A DNA stretch of 41,006 nucleotides, from assembly GCF_937890665.1 (NCBI RefSeq), contig NZ_CALADU010000025.1:1-41006 (forward strand), read 5' to 3'. The stretch comes from an uncultured Subdoligranulum sp. (GTDB taxonomy: Bacteria > Bacillota_A > Clostridia > Oscillospirales > Ruminococcaceae). Positions 15,517-26,365 of the stretch are shown piece after piece. The position numbers were made by a program, and so were the translations under genes. The first letter of the stretch is position 1, and each line of letters opens with the position of its first letter. The notes beneath the pieces were generated by a model. The model searched no databases. It was not told where the DNA came from and saw nothing but the letters and a program-made list of their open reading frames with translations.

Positions 15517-18027
15517 TCAATGGGCTTCCAGCCAAGTCTTGCCGGTGCCCACATCGGTGGTCAGCGGCACGCTGTACTGGACGACCTGTTCCATTTCCTC
15601 GCGCAGAACGCGTTTGACTTCCTCTACTTCGCTTTCCGGTGCTTCCACGATCAGTTCGTCGTGGACCTGCAAAAGCAGCTTGGCCTGCAGTTTTTCCGCC
15701 CGCAGACGCTGCCATACATGGACCATGGCCAGCTTGATGATGTCCGCTGCGGTGCCCTGAATGGGGGTGTTGCGGGCCATCCGCTCGCCGCTGGCCCGGA
15801 CCTGAAAGTTGGAGCTGGCCAGTTCCGGCAAAGCGCGGCGGCGTCCGAAGAGGGTCTCCACATAGCCCTTCTCTTTGGCGTGGGCGATGCAGTCCTGCAT
15901 ATAGCCGTCCACTTTGGGGAAGGTGGCCAGATAAGTTTTCAGGAAGGCGTCCGCCTCCTTCACCGACACATCCAGATCCTTGCTTAAGGAAAAGGCACCC
16001 TTGCCGTACATGATGCCGAAGTTGATGGCCTTGCTGGCGGAGCGCAGTTGGGGTGTGACTTCACTTTCCGGAATGTGGTAGATCTTGGCGGCGGTGGAGC
16101 GGTGAATGTCCGCTCCGTGCAAAAACGCCTGCTGCATGGCCTCGTCCCCGGTGATGTGGGCGAGAATCCGCAGTTCGATCTGGGAATAGTCGGCATCCAC
16201 CAGAAGGTTGCCCGTCCCCGCCACAAAGAAACCCCGCAGGCGGCTGCCCAGCTCGGTGCGGATGGGAATGTTTTGTAAGTTGGGCTCAGTGGAGGAGATC
16301 CGTCCGGTGCGGGCCTCGGTCTGGATGAAGGTGGAATGCACCCGGCCATCGGCAGCTTGGGCGGTGAGCAGCCCTTCCACATAGGTGGAAAGCAGCTTGG
16401 CGTAGGTGCGGTACTTCAAAATTTGGTCGATCACCGGGCTGTAAGGCCGCAGGCTTTCCAGCGTAGCGGCGTCGGTGGAATAACCCCGGGAGGTCTTTTT
16501 CCGGGGCGGCAGGCCCAGCTTGTCGAAGAGAGCTTCCCCTAACTGTTTGGGGCTGTTCACATTGAACTCGTAGCCTACTTCGTCGTAGATGCTCTGCAGA
16601 ATGCCGTCCAGTTCGCCTCGCAGGCTGTCCCCGAAGGCGCGGATGCCGTCGGCGTCCACCGCAAAGCCGCTGCGTTCCATATCGGCCAGCACCCGGGCCA
16701 GCGGCAGTTCCATCTCATCGTGGAGTTTGCGCTGGCCGCTCTCGTCCAGTGCAGCCGCCAGCTTGTCCAACAGCGGGGCCAACGCCCCGGCGTCGGGGGC
16801 TGCCTCGCAGGCAAAAGCAGCGGGCACGTCGTACTCACCGGCCAGATTCTTCACAGCGTAACCGCTGGCCGACGGGTTCAAGAGATAGGCCGCCAATTTG
16901 CCGTCAAAACGGATGGCCTTGCCAATGCCGCCCCGCTCCAATGCCAGATGGTAGAGCGGCTTGGCGTCAAAGACCCAGAGTTCCGCGTCGCTGTCTAGCA
17001 GCCCGGCCAGTCGGTCGGCGTCAGGCAAAAAGACCTGCCCATCCTGCACAGCGTACCAGTTTCCGTCGGCGTTTTGGGCCAGATAGAGCCGTCCTTCCAC
17101 CACCAGCGGCAGGGGAGATGGATCTACCGTCGACAGCGGAGCGGTTTCCGTCGCTGCTGGGGCACTGCCTCCTGTCAACTGCCAGCGGTCGATGAGTTTG
17201 TGCATCTCCAGACTGGCCAGCAGATGGGCCGCGGCCGCGCCGTCGCCGGGGCGGCGGGTATAGGCGGCGGGGTCGGTGTCGATGGGGGCGTCCTTGCGGA
17301 TGGTGCCCAGCATATAGGAAAGCTCGGCCTTGTCCCGGTTGGCGCCCAGTTTGGTGCGCTGTCCGGGCTTGATAGCCGGGTCTTCCAGATGTTCATAGAT
17401 GGCGTCCAGACTGCCGAATTTCTGTACCAGCGCCAGCGCGGTTTTTTCGCCGATGCCCGGCACACCGGGGATGTTGTCCGACGAATCGCCCATCAGGCTC
17501 TTCACATCGATGAGTTGGGCGGGGTCTACGCCGTATTTTTCCCGGATGGCCGCAGGGTCCATCGTGAGGGTCTCTTTATTGGTGGCCAGCAAAACGGTGG
17601 TGGCGTCATCCACCAACTGCAGGCTGTCCCGGTCGCCGGTGGCCAGCAGGGTGGTGCCGCCTTGGGCTTCGCAGGCAGCGGCCAGCGTGCCCAGAATATC
17701 GTCGGCTTCCCACCCGGCCTTGCTCACCTGCACGAACCCCAAATCGTCCAGCAGCTCTTTCAAAACCGGCATCTGCTGGGCCAGTTCTTCCGGCATGCCG
17801 TGGCGGGTGGCCTTGTAGCCGTCATAGGCCTGATGGCGGAAGGTGGGGGCCCGCTCGTCCCACGCGATAGCCACCGCGTCGGGCTGATGGGCGCTGAGCA
17901 GGTTCAAAAGAATGTTCTGGAACCCGAAAATCGCATTGGTGTAGCGGCCGTCTTTCGTAGTCAGCAGTTTGATGCCGAAAAAGGCCCGGTTGACCAGACT
18001 GTTGCCGTCCAGTACCATCAATTTCAT
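15517..18027 (-). CDS. polA: DNA polymerase I
   Basis: This 836-aa enzyme fills gaps and removes primers in DNA replication and repair. Residues 1-290 form the 5' nuclease domain (MVLDGNSLVNRAF; VSKAGWEADDILGTLA). About 300-460 is the 3'-5' exonuclease fold, but the acidic catalytic residues appear lost, as in many Firmicutes, so proofreading is unlikely. The polymerase domain fills the rest, with motif A DADYSQIELR, motif B RSASKAINFGIMYG and motif C QVHDELIVEA (VHDE about 788-791). The ATG at 18027 with AAGGAG upstream is used; an extra 38 residues in the open frame would run into the divergent promoter region. It is followed by tsaD. Confidence 0.96.
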   Translation of the reverse strand: MKLMVLDGNSLVNRAFFGIKLLTTKDGRYTNAIFGFQNILLNLLSAHQPDAVAIAWDERAPTFRHQAYDGYKATRHGMPEELAQQMPVLKELLDDLGFVQVSKAGWEADDILGTLAAACEAQGGTTLLATGDRDSLQLVDDATTVLLATNKETLTMDPAAIREKYGVDPAQLIDVKSLMGDSSDNIPGVPGIGEKTALALVQKFGSLDAIYEHLEDPAIKPGQRTKLGANRDKAELSYMLGTIRKDAPIDTDPAAYTRRPGDGAAAAHLLASLEMHKLIDRWQLTGGSAPAATETAPLSTVDPSPLPLVVEGRLYLAQNADGNWYAVQDGQVFLPDADRLAGLLDSDAELWVFDAKPLYHLALERGGIGKAIRFDGKLAAYLLNPSASGYAVKNLAGEYDVPAAFACEAAPDAGALAPLLDKLAAALDESGQRKLHDEMELPLARVLADMERSGFAVDADGIRAFGDSLRGELDGILQSIYDEVGYEFNVNSPKQLGEALFDKLGLPPRKKTSRGYSTDAATLESLRPYSPVIDQILKYRTYAKLLSTYVEGLLTAQAADGRVHSTFIQTEARTGRISSTEPNLQNIPIRTELGSRLRGFFVAGTGNLLVDADYSQIELRILAHITGDEAMQQAFLHGADIHRSTAAKIYHIPESEVTPQLRSASKAINFGIMYGKGAFSLSKDLDVSVKEADAFLKTYLATFPKVDGYMQDCIAHAKEKGYVETLFGRRRALPELASSNFQVRASGERMARNTPIQGTAADIIKLAMVHVWQRLRAEKLQAKLLLQVHDELIVEAPESEVEEVKRVLREEMEQVVQYSVPLTTDVGTGKTWLEAH

Positions 18028-18067
18028 AGAAAAGCTCCTTTGGCGCAATTTGCATATAGAATAAGTA

Positions 18068-18096
18068 TACCACAAACGGCGCAAATGTGGTAGAAT
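18068..18096. promoter_or_regulatory. Divergent polA/dus promoter region with inverted repeat
   Basis: The 99 bases between polA and the dus gene hold TACCACA (18068-18074) and TGTGGTA (18086-18092), a perfect 7-bp inverted repeat. The right arm overlaps TAGAAT (18091-18096), the best -10 box for the dus gene. On the minus strand, TTTGCG and TATTCT spaced by 16 are a possible polA promoter across the same repeat. It may be an operator shared by both genes. Confidence 0.45.
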
Positions 18097-18126
18097 GGAA
18101 TGCGAAATCCAAAAACGAGGTATCCC

Positions 18127-19104
18127 ATGCAACTCAAACATTTACAGATACCGGTGGGGGCGGTCTTTGCGCCCATGGCCGGTTTGACCGATGCCGCCTG
18201 CCGCCGGATGATGGCGGACCACGGCGCAGCCTGGACCGTCAGCGAGATGGCCAGTGCCAAGGCACTGGATTTCGGGGACCGCAAGTCCTTTGCCCTGCTC
18301 AAGGACCCCGACCCCCATGGCATCTATGCCATCCAGCTCTTCGGTGCCGAGCCGGAAACGTTGGCTAAGGCTATTTTATTGGTGCGGGAAAAGGGCATTC
18401 GGTTTGATATACTGGACATCAATATGGGGTGTCCGGCGCCCAAAATCACCTCCAGCGGGGCAGGCAGCCACCTTTTGCTGGACCCGCCGCTCTGCGGGTC
18501 CATGGTAGCCGCTGCCCGCAAGGCCTTGGGGGATGACACGCCCCTGACCGTCAAGATGCGCATCGGCTGGGATGCCGACCATCTCACCGGTGTGGAGGTA
18601 GCCAAACAATGTGAGGCCAACGGCGCCGACCTGTTGGCGGTACATGGCCGCACCCGGGAACAGATGTATATTCCCCCCATCGACGCCGACGCCATTGCCG
18701 CCGTCAAGCAGGCGGTGACCATCCCGGTGCTGGCCAACGGAGATGTGACCACCGCCGAGGGGGCGCTGGACTTGTTGGCCAAGACCGGCTGTGACGGCGG
18801 GATGATCGGTCGGGGTGCGCTGGGGGACCCGTGGCTCTTTGACCGGGTCCGGGCGGCGCTGCTGGGCGAGGAACCGCCCGCCGAGCCCACCCTGAACCAG
18901 CGGATGGACGCCCTGCGCCGCCAAATCTATGAGATGTGCGAGGAAAAAGGGGAATGGCTGGCCATGCCCCAAGCCCGCAGTCAAGCCATGCACTATATGA
19001 AAGGCCTGCGGGGGGCGGCTTCCCTGCGGCGGTACTGTTCCATGCTGGAACATTTTACCGATGTGGACAAACTCATTGATGCGGTCTACCGCCTGCAGGA
19101 CTGA
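18127..19104 (+). CDS. tRNA-dihydrouridine synthase (Dus family, DusB-like)
   Basis: This 325-aa FMN flavoprotein reduces specific uridines in tRNA to dihydrouridine. It has the TIM-barrel opening VGAVFAPMAGLTDAACR (FMN site), the catalytic-cysteine block DINMGCPAPKI (Cys about 102), VKMRIGWD, a VHGRTREQMY block and VLANGDVTT, then the C-terminal helical tRNA-binding domain. The ATG at 18127 has CGAGG six bases upstream. The open frame continues 27 bases further left, but that would start next to the proposed -10 box. It is divergent from polA, a common arrangement of housekeeping genes. Confidence 0.93.
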   Translation: MQLKHLQIPVGAVFAPMAGLTDAACRRMMADHGAAWTVSEMASAKALDFGDRKSFALLKDPDPHGIYAIQLFGAEPETLAKAILLVREKGIRFDILDINMGCPAPKITSSGAGSHLLLDPPLCGSMVAAARKALGDDTPLTVKMRIGWDADHLTGVEVAKQCEANGADLLAVHGRTREQMYIPPIDADAIAAVKQAVTIPVLANGDVTTAEGALDLLAKTGCDGGMIGRGALGDPWLFDRVRAALLGEEPPAEPTLNQRMDALRRQIYEMCEEKGEWLAMPQARSQAMHYMKGLRGAASLRRYCSMLEHFTDVDKLIDAVYRLQD

Positions 19105-19152
19105 CCGGCGTAATCAGCGCCTGCCCCGGCAGGACGAAAGCGGGAACCGGTT

Positions 19153-19755
19153 TTAGAACCGGCCCCGGGTCAGCTCGTCCAGATTCTGAGCGTAGCAGGG
19201 CAGCATATGCTGGATGAAATACTCCGCTTCGGGGCAGTCCAGTGCATGCAGGGCGTTGAGCTGCTGTTCCCGGGCGGCCTCAAATTCCCGGTTGCCGCCC
19301 TGACTTTCCTCAATGCACTTGATGATGGCCGAAAGCCGGTCTGCAGCTTTCAGCAGCTTGCGCTCTGCTTCGTTGAGTACCGTCCCGGTCAGGTAGGCTT
19401 CGGTCTCGGCCCGCAGTTCTTCGGGCTGCAGACTGGCCATCACCCGGGCGCTCTCCCGCTCCACGGCCTTGTAGGCGGTGCGCAGCTCCTCGTTTTTATA
19501 CTTGACGGGGGTAGGCATGTCGCCGGTCAAGATCTCCGGCGCGTCGTGGTAGAGCGCCGCCGTGGCTACCACTTCGGGGCGCAGCCCGGCCCCGGTGCCG
19601 GTGCAGTGCTTGGCGATTAGACAGAGGGTGTGGGCCAGCAGCGCCGTGTCAGCGGTGTGCTCGCTCAGGCTTTCGGGGCGGCCGTTGCGCATCAGGCTCC
19701 ACCGGGTGATGTACTTCATGCGCCCCAGCAGGGCGCTCAGCGGATAGGTTTTCAT
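19153..19755 (-). CDS. 5'-deoxynucleotidase, YfbR-like HD-domain protein
   Basis: This 200-aa HD hydrolase is predicted to dephosphorylate deoxyribonucleoside 5'-monophosphates. The residue order matches E. coli YfbR closely: RWSLMRN at about 18-24, His33 in SEHTADTALL, His70-Asp71 in LYHDAPEILTGDMPTP with Glu74 and Asp79, and a late Asp in LLKAADRLSA. These are the metal and phosphate ligands. The ATG at 19755 (AAAGGA nine bases upstream) is preferred to a GTG two codons earlier. It converges with the dus gene and lies 94 bases from the divergent YfhO-like gene. Confidence 0.92.
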   Translation of the reverse strand: MKTYPLSALLGRMKYITRWSLMRNGRPESLSEHTADTALLAHTLCLIAKHCTGTGAGLRPEVVATAALYHDAPEILTGDMPTPVKYKNEELRTAYKAVERESARVMASLQPEELRAETEAYLTGTVLNEAERKLLKAADRLSAIIKCIEESQGGNREFEAAREQQLNALHALDCPEAEYFIQHMLPCYAQNLDELTRGRF

Positions 19756-19849
19756 CTTCACGTGTCCTTTCCTGTGTGGTATACTTCAGTATAGCACGAT
19801 TTTACCATAAACACAGTACGTTTAACGGGATGATTCCGGGGTTTTGGCT

Positions 19850-22196
19850 ATGCAGCTTACACTTCCAACCGAAAAACCACGCTACGGGCGGGCATTCTGG
19901 CTCTGTTTCTTGTTGGCGGCGGCTTTGTTTTTGCCCCACTGCATCGCAGACGCGGTGGCAGGCGGCGGCTATTTTCACTATGCCGGCGACTTTAACGACC
20001 AGCAGATCAACTTTTACCAGTACGCCAACGCTTTTGTCAAACAGGGCGGTACCTTCAGCTGGGCTACCGATCTGGGCAGCGGGTTTGTAAACTCCTACTC
20101 TTTTTACTTGCTGGGCAGCCCGTTTTTCTGGCTGAGCCTGTTGGTGCCTTCTCGGTGGATGCCGTGGATGATGGTGCCGCTGCTCTGCCTGAAGATGGCG
20201 CTGGCTGGGGGCGGTGCCTATCTGTGGGCTCGCCGTTGGGTCCGGTCGGAGGACGGCAGTCTGCTGGCTGGGGTCCTGTATGCCTTCTCCGGCTTTACGG
20301 TGTACAACATCTTCTTCAATCACTTTTTAGACGTGGTAGCGCTATTTCCTTATATGCTGGCTTCGCTGGATGATGCGGTGCTGGACGGCAAGCGGGGCGC
20401 TTTCCCGTTCTGGGTGGCGCTGAATCTGGTCAACAACTATTTCTTCTTCGCCGGACAAGCTGTCTTTTTGATTCTCTATTTCCTCTGCATGCTGGCGGGC
20501 CGGGCCTATAAGGTGGGGCCCCGCAGTTTTGCCGCCTTGGCAGGGGAAACCTTGCTGGGCTGCGCCATGGGTTGTGTGCTGCTCATCCCGGCAGGCCTAT
20601 CTTTGGTGCAAAATCCACGCACCATCGACCCCTTCGATGGGTACGGCTATCTTGTCTACGGCAACTCCCAGCAATACGGGGCGATTTTGTACAGCGCTTT
20701 TTTGATGCCGGATGCCCCCTATTTCAAAGACATGTTCCATGAAGGCATTCTCAAGCATACCAGTATGACGGCCTACCTGCCGTTGGTGGGCGTTGCGGGC
20801 GGAATCGCTTTCTGCCGGGGACGGCGCAGCCATCCCTTTACCTATATTCTCAAAGTCTGTATCCTTTGCGCTTTTGTGCCGGTGCTGAACAGCGCTTTCT
20901 ATGCCCTTAACTCCAGCTATTATGCCCGGTGGTACTATATGCCGGTGCTGGTGCTCTGTGGGGCCACCGCTTATGTGCTGTTCCGTCCCCATCTGGCCGA
21001 GCAGCAGCTACCTCGGGCGTGGCGGTTGGTGGCGTTGGTCACCCTCAGCGCCGTCGCCTTTGCGCTGGTGCCTGCCACCGACGAGGACGGGAACTTCCAA
21101 CTGGGTGTGGTGGATCTGCAGCCCCGGTTCTGGGGAATTTTTGCAGTCAGCATGTTGGGCGTGCTGTTGTTCTGGTTTTTGTGGCGATGGGGCCATACCC
21201 GCCGCAGTTGGGCCAAGATTTTGTTGGTCAGTGTACTGTCTTTCAGCTTTTTGTACGGGACGGTACACCTCTCGCTGACCAAATACCCCCAGTGGGAGAC
21301 GGACGGCGACCTGATTGCCGAAACCTACGATTCGGTGGACGAGATCGACGCGGCACTGCCCGACGATACCTTCTACCGGTTGGACGCCTACGGGGCTCAC
21401 AACAATCTGGGGTTGTGGTTTGACCGCAGTTGTCTGCAATTCTTCAATTCTACTGTGGCGCCCAGCATTATGGAATTTTACCCCGAAATGGGCGTCACCC
21501 GGGATGTAAACTCCAAACCTGACGTACAGAACGAAGGATTGCGGGGGCTGCTCAGTGTACGCTACACACTGGTGGCCAAGGACAGTAACGAAGACTGGAC
21601 CGGCGAAGCGCTTACCGGTTGGACACAGTGCGGCGAAACTTCCGCCTACTACCTGTATAAGAACGACAACTGGGTGCCCATGGGCTTTACCTACGACTAT
21701 TATGTGACGCAGGAACAGTTGGAAACGGTACCGGAGGAAGAGCGTGCCCGGATTCTCATGCGGGCATTGCTGCTGGACGAGGACCAAATCGAAACCTACG
21801 CAGGTTTGCTGACACCGCTGCCCCAGTTCCAGTTGGATGACCGCAGCACCGAGCGCTATGTGGCGGATTGCAGTGACCGGCGCGCCACGGCGGCGGTGGA
21901 TTTTACGGCCACCCGTACCGGCTTTGTGGCCCATACAGCCTATGACCAGCAAGAGTTGGTCTTTTTCAGTGTGCCCTACGACGACGGCTTTACCGCTACC
22001 GTCAATGGGGTGCCGGCCAAGATCGAAAAGGTAGATAACGGTCTGATGGCCATTCTGGTCCCGGCGGGGGAAGCCGAGATCCAATGTACCTACCACACAC
22101 CGGGACTGGCACTTTCCGCCAAGATCAGCTTGGCGGGGGTGGCAGTCTATGCAGTGTATCTGCTGCTTTTATATAGGAAAAGAAAGAGGAACTTGA

Positions 22197-22213
<17 letters not shown>
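19850..22213 (+). CDS. YfhO-family membrane protein
   Basis: This 787-aa protein has about twelve membrane segments in its first 480 residues, then a large extracytoplasmic domain and a last membrane helix (SLAGVAVYAVYLLLLYRKRKRN). The N-terminus, with YAGDFNDQQINFYQYANAF and TFSWATDLGSGFVNSY, is typical of YfhO, a GT-C-like family. YfhO in Bacillus and Listeria is linked to glycosylation of lipoteichoic acid or surface polymers, so a polyprenyl-phosphate-sugar transferase role is plausible. The ATG at 19850 (CCGGGG upstream) is chosen over the TTG at 19844. Its 3' end overlaps the tex start by 17 bases. Confidence 0.87.
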
Positions 22214-24356
<2,143 letters not shown>

Positions 24357-24649
24357 AGGGGTAAACAGCCCCAAAAAGAAGGATAAAATATGTGATTTTG
24401 TTGCAAATGAGAGCTAAAAAACACTCAATTTTGCATCAAAAAGATTTTGAAAATCAAGCGAAAACAAGAAAAACGAGTTAAAAACATAAAAATAGGCCTC
24501 TAAAAACATAAAAACTATGAACGGACGGCGAAAATGGGTCAAAAAACTGAGCAAAGTCACCAAATCCAAAAAATGAAGATTTGGCCCTTTTGTGCAGGAA
24601 ATGGAAAAAATGGCTTTTGTGCATGATACACAAACCGGACGGGAATAAT
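24357..24649. other. Non-coding AT-rich stretch before the HPr-like gene
   Basis: I see no gene here. The + strand is strongly A-rich from about 24410 to 24560, with few T-runs, unlike the surrounding GC-rich genes. GGGGCTGT (24347-24354) and ACAGCCCC (24365-24372) form a stem around the tex stop, but A follows rather than T. Nearer the promoter, TTTGTG (24616-24621) and CACAAA (24629-24634) form an inverted repeat with a 7-base spacer, a possible operator. The word GAAAACAAGAAAA (24460-24472) recurs before rplM at 25149-25161. Confidence 0.5.
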
Positions 24650-24660
24650 TGTGCTATAAT
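24650..24660 (+). promoter_or_regulatory. Extended -10 promoter of the HPr-like gene
   Basis: TGTGCTATAAT ends in a perfect TATAAT (24655-24660) preceded by TG at the extended -10 position. No good -35 box is present at the right distance, which is tolerated with an extended -10. Transcription would start near 24667, leaving a leader of about 125 nt before the ATG at 24792. Confidence 0.65.
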
Positions 24661-24680
24661 GCCCAATGCAGGGAGGGAAA

Positions 24681-24765
24681 ACCGAACAAGATGGTTCGGC
24701 CGCCCTGTGGCGAACCGCACAGTGTGCATGAGGGATGCCGCTGTTTTGGAAGAGACGGTTCGTTG
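24681..24765 (+). promoter_or_regulatory. Structured leader of the HPr-like gene
   Basis: The leader contains four short arms that can pair in different ways: CCGAAC (24682-24687), GGTTCGG (24693-24699), CGAACCG (24711-24717) and CGGTTCG (24756-24762). The first pairs with the second, the second also with the third, and the third with the fourth. Mutually exclusive stems are typical of riboswitches and attenuators, but I do not recognise a known class. Confidence 0.4.
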
Positions 24766-24791
24766 AGGGAAAATGTCTGGAGGTCATTATT

Positions 24792-25013
24792 ATGGTGAAA
24801 CAAGTCAAGGTTTCCAACTTCACGGAGGTTAAGGGAATCGTGTCTGCTGCCGCCAAATGTTACAACGCGGTCGGCGTGCACGATATGAAGGGCAGCATTG
24901 CCGATGCCAAGAGCATCTTGGGCATGATGAGCCTGGACTATAGCCATCCTGTGAAAATTGTCTGCGAGGATGAGCACGACCTGAGCCGTGTGATCAGCGC
25001 CATTAAACAGTAA
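24792..25013 (+). CDS. HPr-like protein without the active-site histidine
   Basis: This 73-aa protein aligns with the PTS phosphocarrier HPr over its length. The region around regulatory Ser46 is well kept (AKSILGMMSLDYSHPVKIVCED compares with LKSIMGVMSLG of HPr). The loop that carries catalytic His15 (GIHARPA in HPr) is missing: NFTEVKGIVSAAAKCYN runs straight from strand 1 into helix 1, about four residues shorter. It cannot carry phosphate as HPr does. A regulatory role, like Bacillus Crh with its His15 changed to Gln, is an inference. TGGAGG lies upstream of the ATG at 24792; an in-frame upstream ATG at 24735 is rejected because the leader is structured and lacks a ribosome binding site there. 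Confidence 0.85.
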   Translation: MVKQVKVSNFTEVKGIVSAAAKCYNAVGVHDMKGSIADAKSILGMMSLDYSHPVKIVCEDEHDLSRVISAIKQ

Positions 25014-25038
25014 ACACAAAACGGAAACCAAACCCGAG

Positions 25039-25085
25039 GCCCGGCCCGTCGTACAGCGTTGTCTGTGCGGCGGGCCGGGCTTTTT
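25039..25085 (+). terminator. Intrinsic terminator after the HPr-like gene
   Basis: GCCCGGCCCG (25039-25048) and CGGGCCGGGC (25071-25080) form a perfect 10-bp stem with a partly paired loop, followed by TTTTT. It starts 26 bases after the stop codon and isolates the gene from rplM. Confidence 0.92.
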
Positions 25086-25206
25086 GCAAGGACAGGTACG
25101 GTTTATGAAAAGCAAAAATAGGAAATTAGAAAACGAGAGAATACAAGAGAAAACAAGAAAATTTGAGAGCTACACGGGAATATATTAAAATCTTTTCCCA
25201 AAATCG
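25086..25206 (+). other. A-rich upstream region of the rplM promoter
   Basis: Between the terminator and the -35 box lies about 100 bases of A-rich sequence on the + strand, with phased A-tracts and no reading frame of note. It is positioned to act as an UP element or bent DNA for the rplM promoter. It shares GAAAACAAGAAAA with the stretch before the HPr-like gene. Confidence 0.4.
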
Positions 25207-25235
25207 TTGACTTGCGGGGGACTTTCTGCTATAAT
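25207..25235 (+). promoter_or_regulatory. Strong promoter of rplM-rpsI
   Basis: TTGACT (25207-25212) and TATAAT (25230-25235) are 17 bases apart, with TG at the extended -10 position (TGCTATAAT). This is the best promoter in the host part of the window, as expected for ribosomal protein genes. Transcription would start near 25242. Confidence 0.93.
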
Positions 25236-25241
25236 CACACT

Positions 25242-25326
25242 TGCGCGAAAAAGCGCCCCGAGGCAGCAAGCCTGCGCGGCGCTGTACAATACCGTTTATA
25301 CGAACGGACGTGTTACTATTTCAATG
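25242..25326 (+). promoter_or_regulatory. Leader of rplM, possible L13 autoregulatory leader
   Basis: The leader of about 95 nt contains GCGC-GAAAAA-GCGC (about 25244-25257) and CCGTT-TATACG-AACGG (about 25291-25307) hairpins ahead of the GGAGG site. Firmicutes carry an L13 leader RNA at this place, which is bound by L13. The position fits, but I have not matched its consensus. Confidence 0.45.
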
Positions 25327-25338
25327 GAGGTCCCTACT

Positions 25339-25770
25339 ATGAGCACGACTCTCGCTAAGCCCGCTGAAATGGCTGACCGCAAGTGGTATGTGATCGACGC
25401 TGCCGGCAAACCGCTGGGCCGCGTTGCCGCTAAGGCCGCTGTTATCCTGCGTGGCAAGAACAAGGCCACTTTCACCCCCAATGTTGACTGTGGCGATCAT
25501 GTCATCATCATCAACTGCGACGAAGCTGTTCTGACCGGCAAGAAGCTGGAGAAGAAGTTCCATCGCACCCACTCCGGCTGGATCGGCGGTCTGAAGGAAA
25601 CCCAGTACAAGACCCTGATGGCGGAAGCCAGCGACAAGGCCATGACCTATGCCGTCAAGGGCATGGTTCCCAGCAACACTTTGGGCACCAAGGCTATGAC
25701 CCGCCTGCACTGCTACAAGACTGCTGAGCATGCGCATGCTGCCCAGAAGCCCGAAGCCGTTGAGATTTGA
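25339..25770 (+). CDS. rplM: 50S ribosomal protein L13
   Basis: L13 (143 aa) is an early-assembling 23S rRNA-binding protein of the large subunit. Diagnostic blocks are KWYVIDAAGKPLGRVAAKAAVILRGK in short pieces: KWYVIDA, PLGRVA, and LRGKNKATFTPNVDCGDHV, then the conserved GGLKE, MVPSNTLG and LHCYKTAEHAH. The ATG at 25339 follows GGAGG (25326-25330) at normal spacing; the open frame extends further left only because it runs through the promoter. It is followed 18 bases later by rpsI, the universal pairing. Confidence 0.98.
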   Translation: MSTTLAKPAEMADRKWYVIDAAGKPLGRVAAKAAVILRGKNKATFTPNVDCGDHVIIINCDEAVLTGKKLEKKFHRTHSGWIGGLKETQYKTLMAEASDKAMTYAVKGMVPSNTLGTKAMTRLHCYKTAEHAHAAQKPEAVEI

Positions 25771-25788
25771 GTAAGGAGGCAATAGAAG

Positions 25789-26187
25789 ATGTACGAGACG
25801 AAACCTTATTTCTACGGCACCGGCCGTCGTAAGCATTCCGTTGCCCGCGTGCGTGTCTACAATGGCACCGGCAAGATGATCATCAACGGCCGCGACATCA
25901 ATGATTACTTTGGTCTGGAAACCCTGAAGCTGTTGGTCAACAGCCCGCTGGTTCTCACCGAAACCGAAGGCAAGTTTGACGTTGTCGTCAACGTGGTTGG
26001 CGGCGGCTGCTCTGGTCAGGCTGGCGCCATCCGCCATGGCCTGTCCCGCGCCCTGCTGCAGTTCAACCCCGAGCTGCGCCCCGTGCTGAAGAAGGCTGGC
26101 TTCCTGACCCGCGATCCTCGTATGAAGGAACGTAAGAAGTACGGCCTCAAGGCTGCCCGTCGCGCGCCTCAGTTCAGCAAGCGCTGA
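25789..26187 (+). CDS. rpsI: 30S ribosomal protein S9
   Basis: S9 (132 aa) binds 16S rRNA in the head of the small subunit, and its C-terminal tail reaches the P-site tRNA. It has [14 protein letters not shown] near the N-terminus, [20 protein letters not shown] in the middle and ends with the conserved [17 protein letters not shown] tail, so the gene is complete. AAGGAGG precedes the ATG. A mobile element begins a short distance downstream; the 3' end of rpsI is a known insertion target for integrative elements in streptococci. Confidence 0.98.
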   Translation: MYETKPYFYGTGRRKHSVARVRVYNGTGKMIINGRDINDYFGLETLKLLVNSPLVLTETEGKFDVVVNVVGGGCSGQAGAIRHGLSRALLQFNPELRPVLKKAGFLTRDPRMKERKKYGLKAARRAPQFSKR

Positions 26188-26282
26188 TTGTCCGCATTAT
26201 TTGCAAACTTTTCAGTACGCTTCACGACTTTTTTGCACGATTGTGTGCAGAAAATCGGATGCGCCTGACGTGGTGGAATGCA

Positions 26283-26361
26283 GCAAATCGCCTTTGGAAC
26301 CTGCTGAAAAAGCAGCAGGTAAGAAGCGAGTATGCAGCAGACCATTCCAAAGCAAATTGCC
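26283..26361. repeat. Nested inverted repeats between rpsI and the integrase
   Basis: GCAAATCGCCTTTGGAA (26283-26299) is imperfectly complementary to TTCCAAAGCAAATTGC (26346-26361). Inside lies CCTGCTG/CAGCAGG (about 26301-26319) with a 6-base loop. Together they make a branched hairpin about 80 bases long. It may be part of the integrase attachment region or a rpsI transcript 3' structure; there is no reading frame. Confidence 0.4.
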
Positions 26362-26365
26362 TATC

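Noticed and set aside
24478..24729. Minus-strand frame of 83 codons in the gap after tex
   Set aside because: Phe-rich translation of an A-rich tract, no ribosome binding site, and it overlaps the HPr-like gene's promoter.
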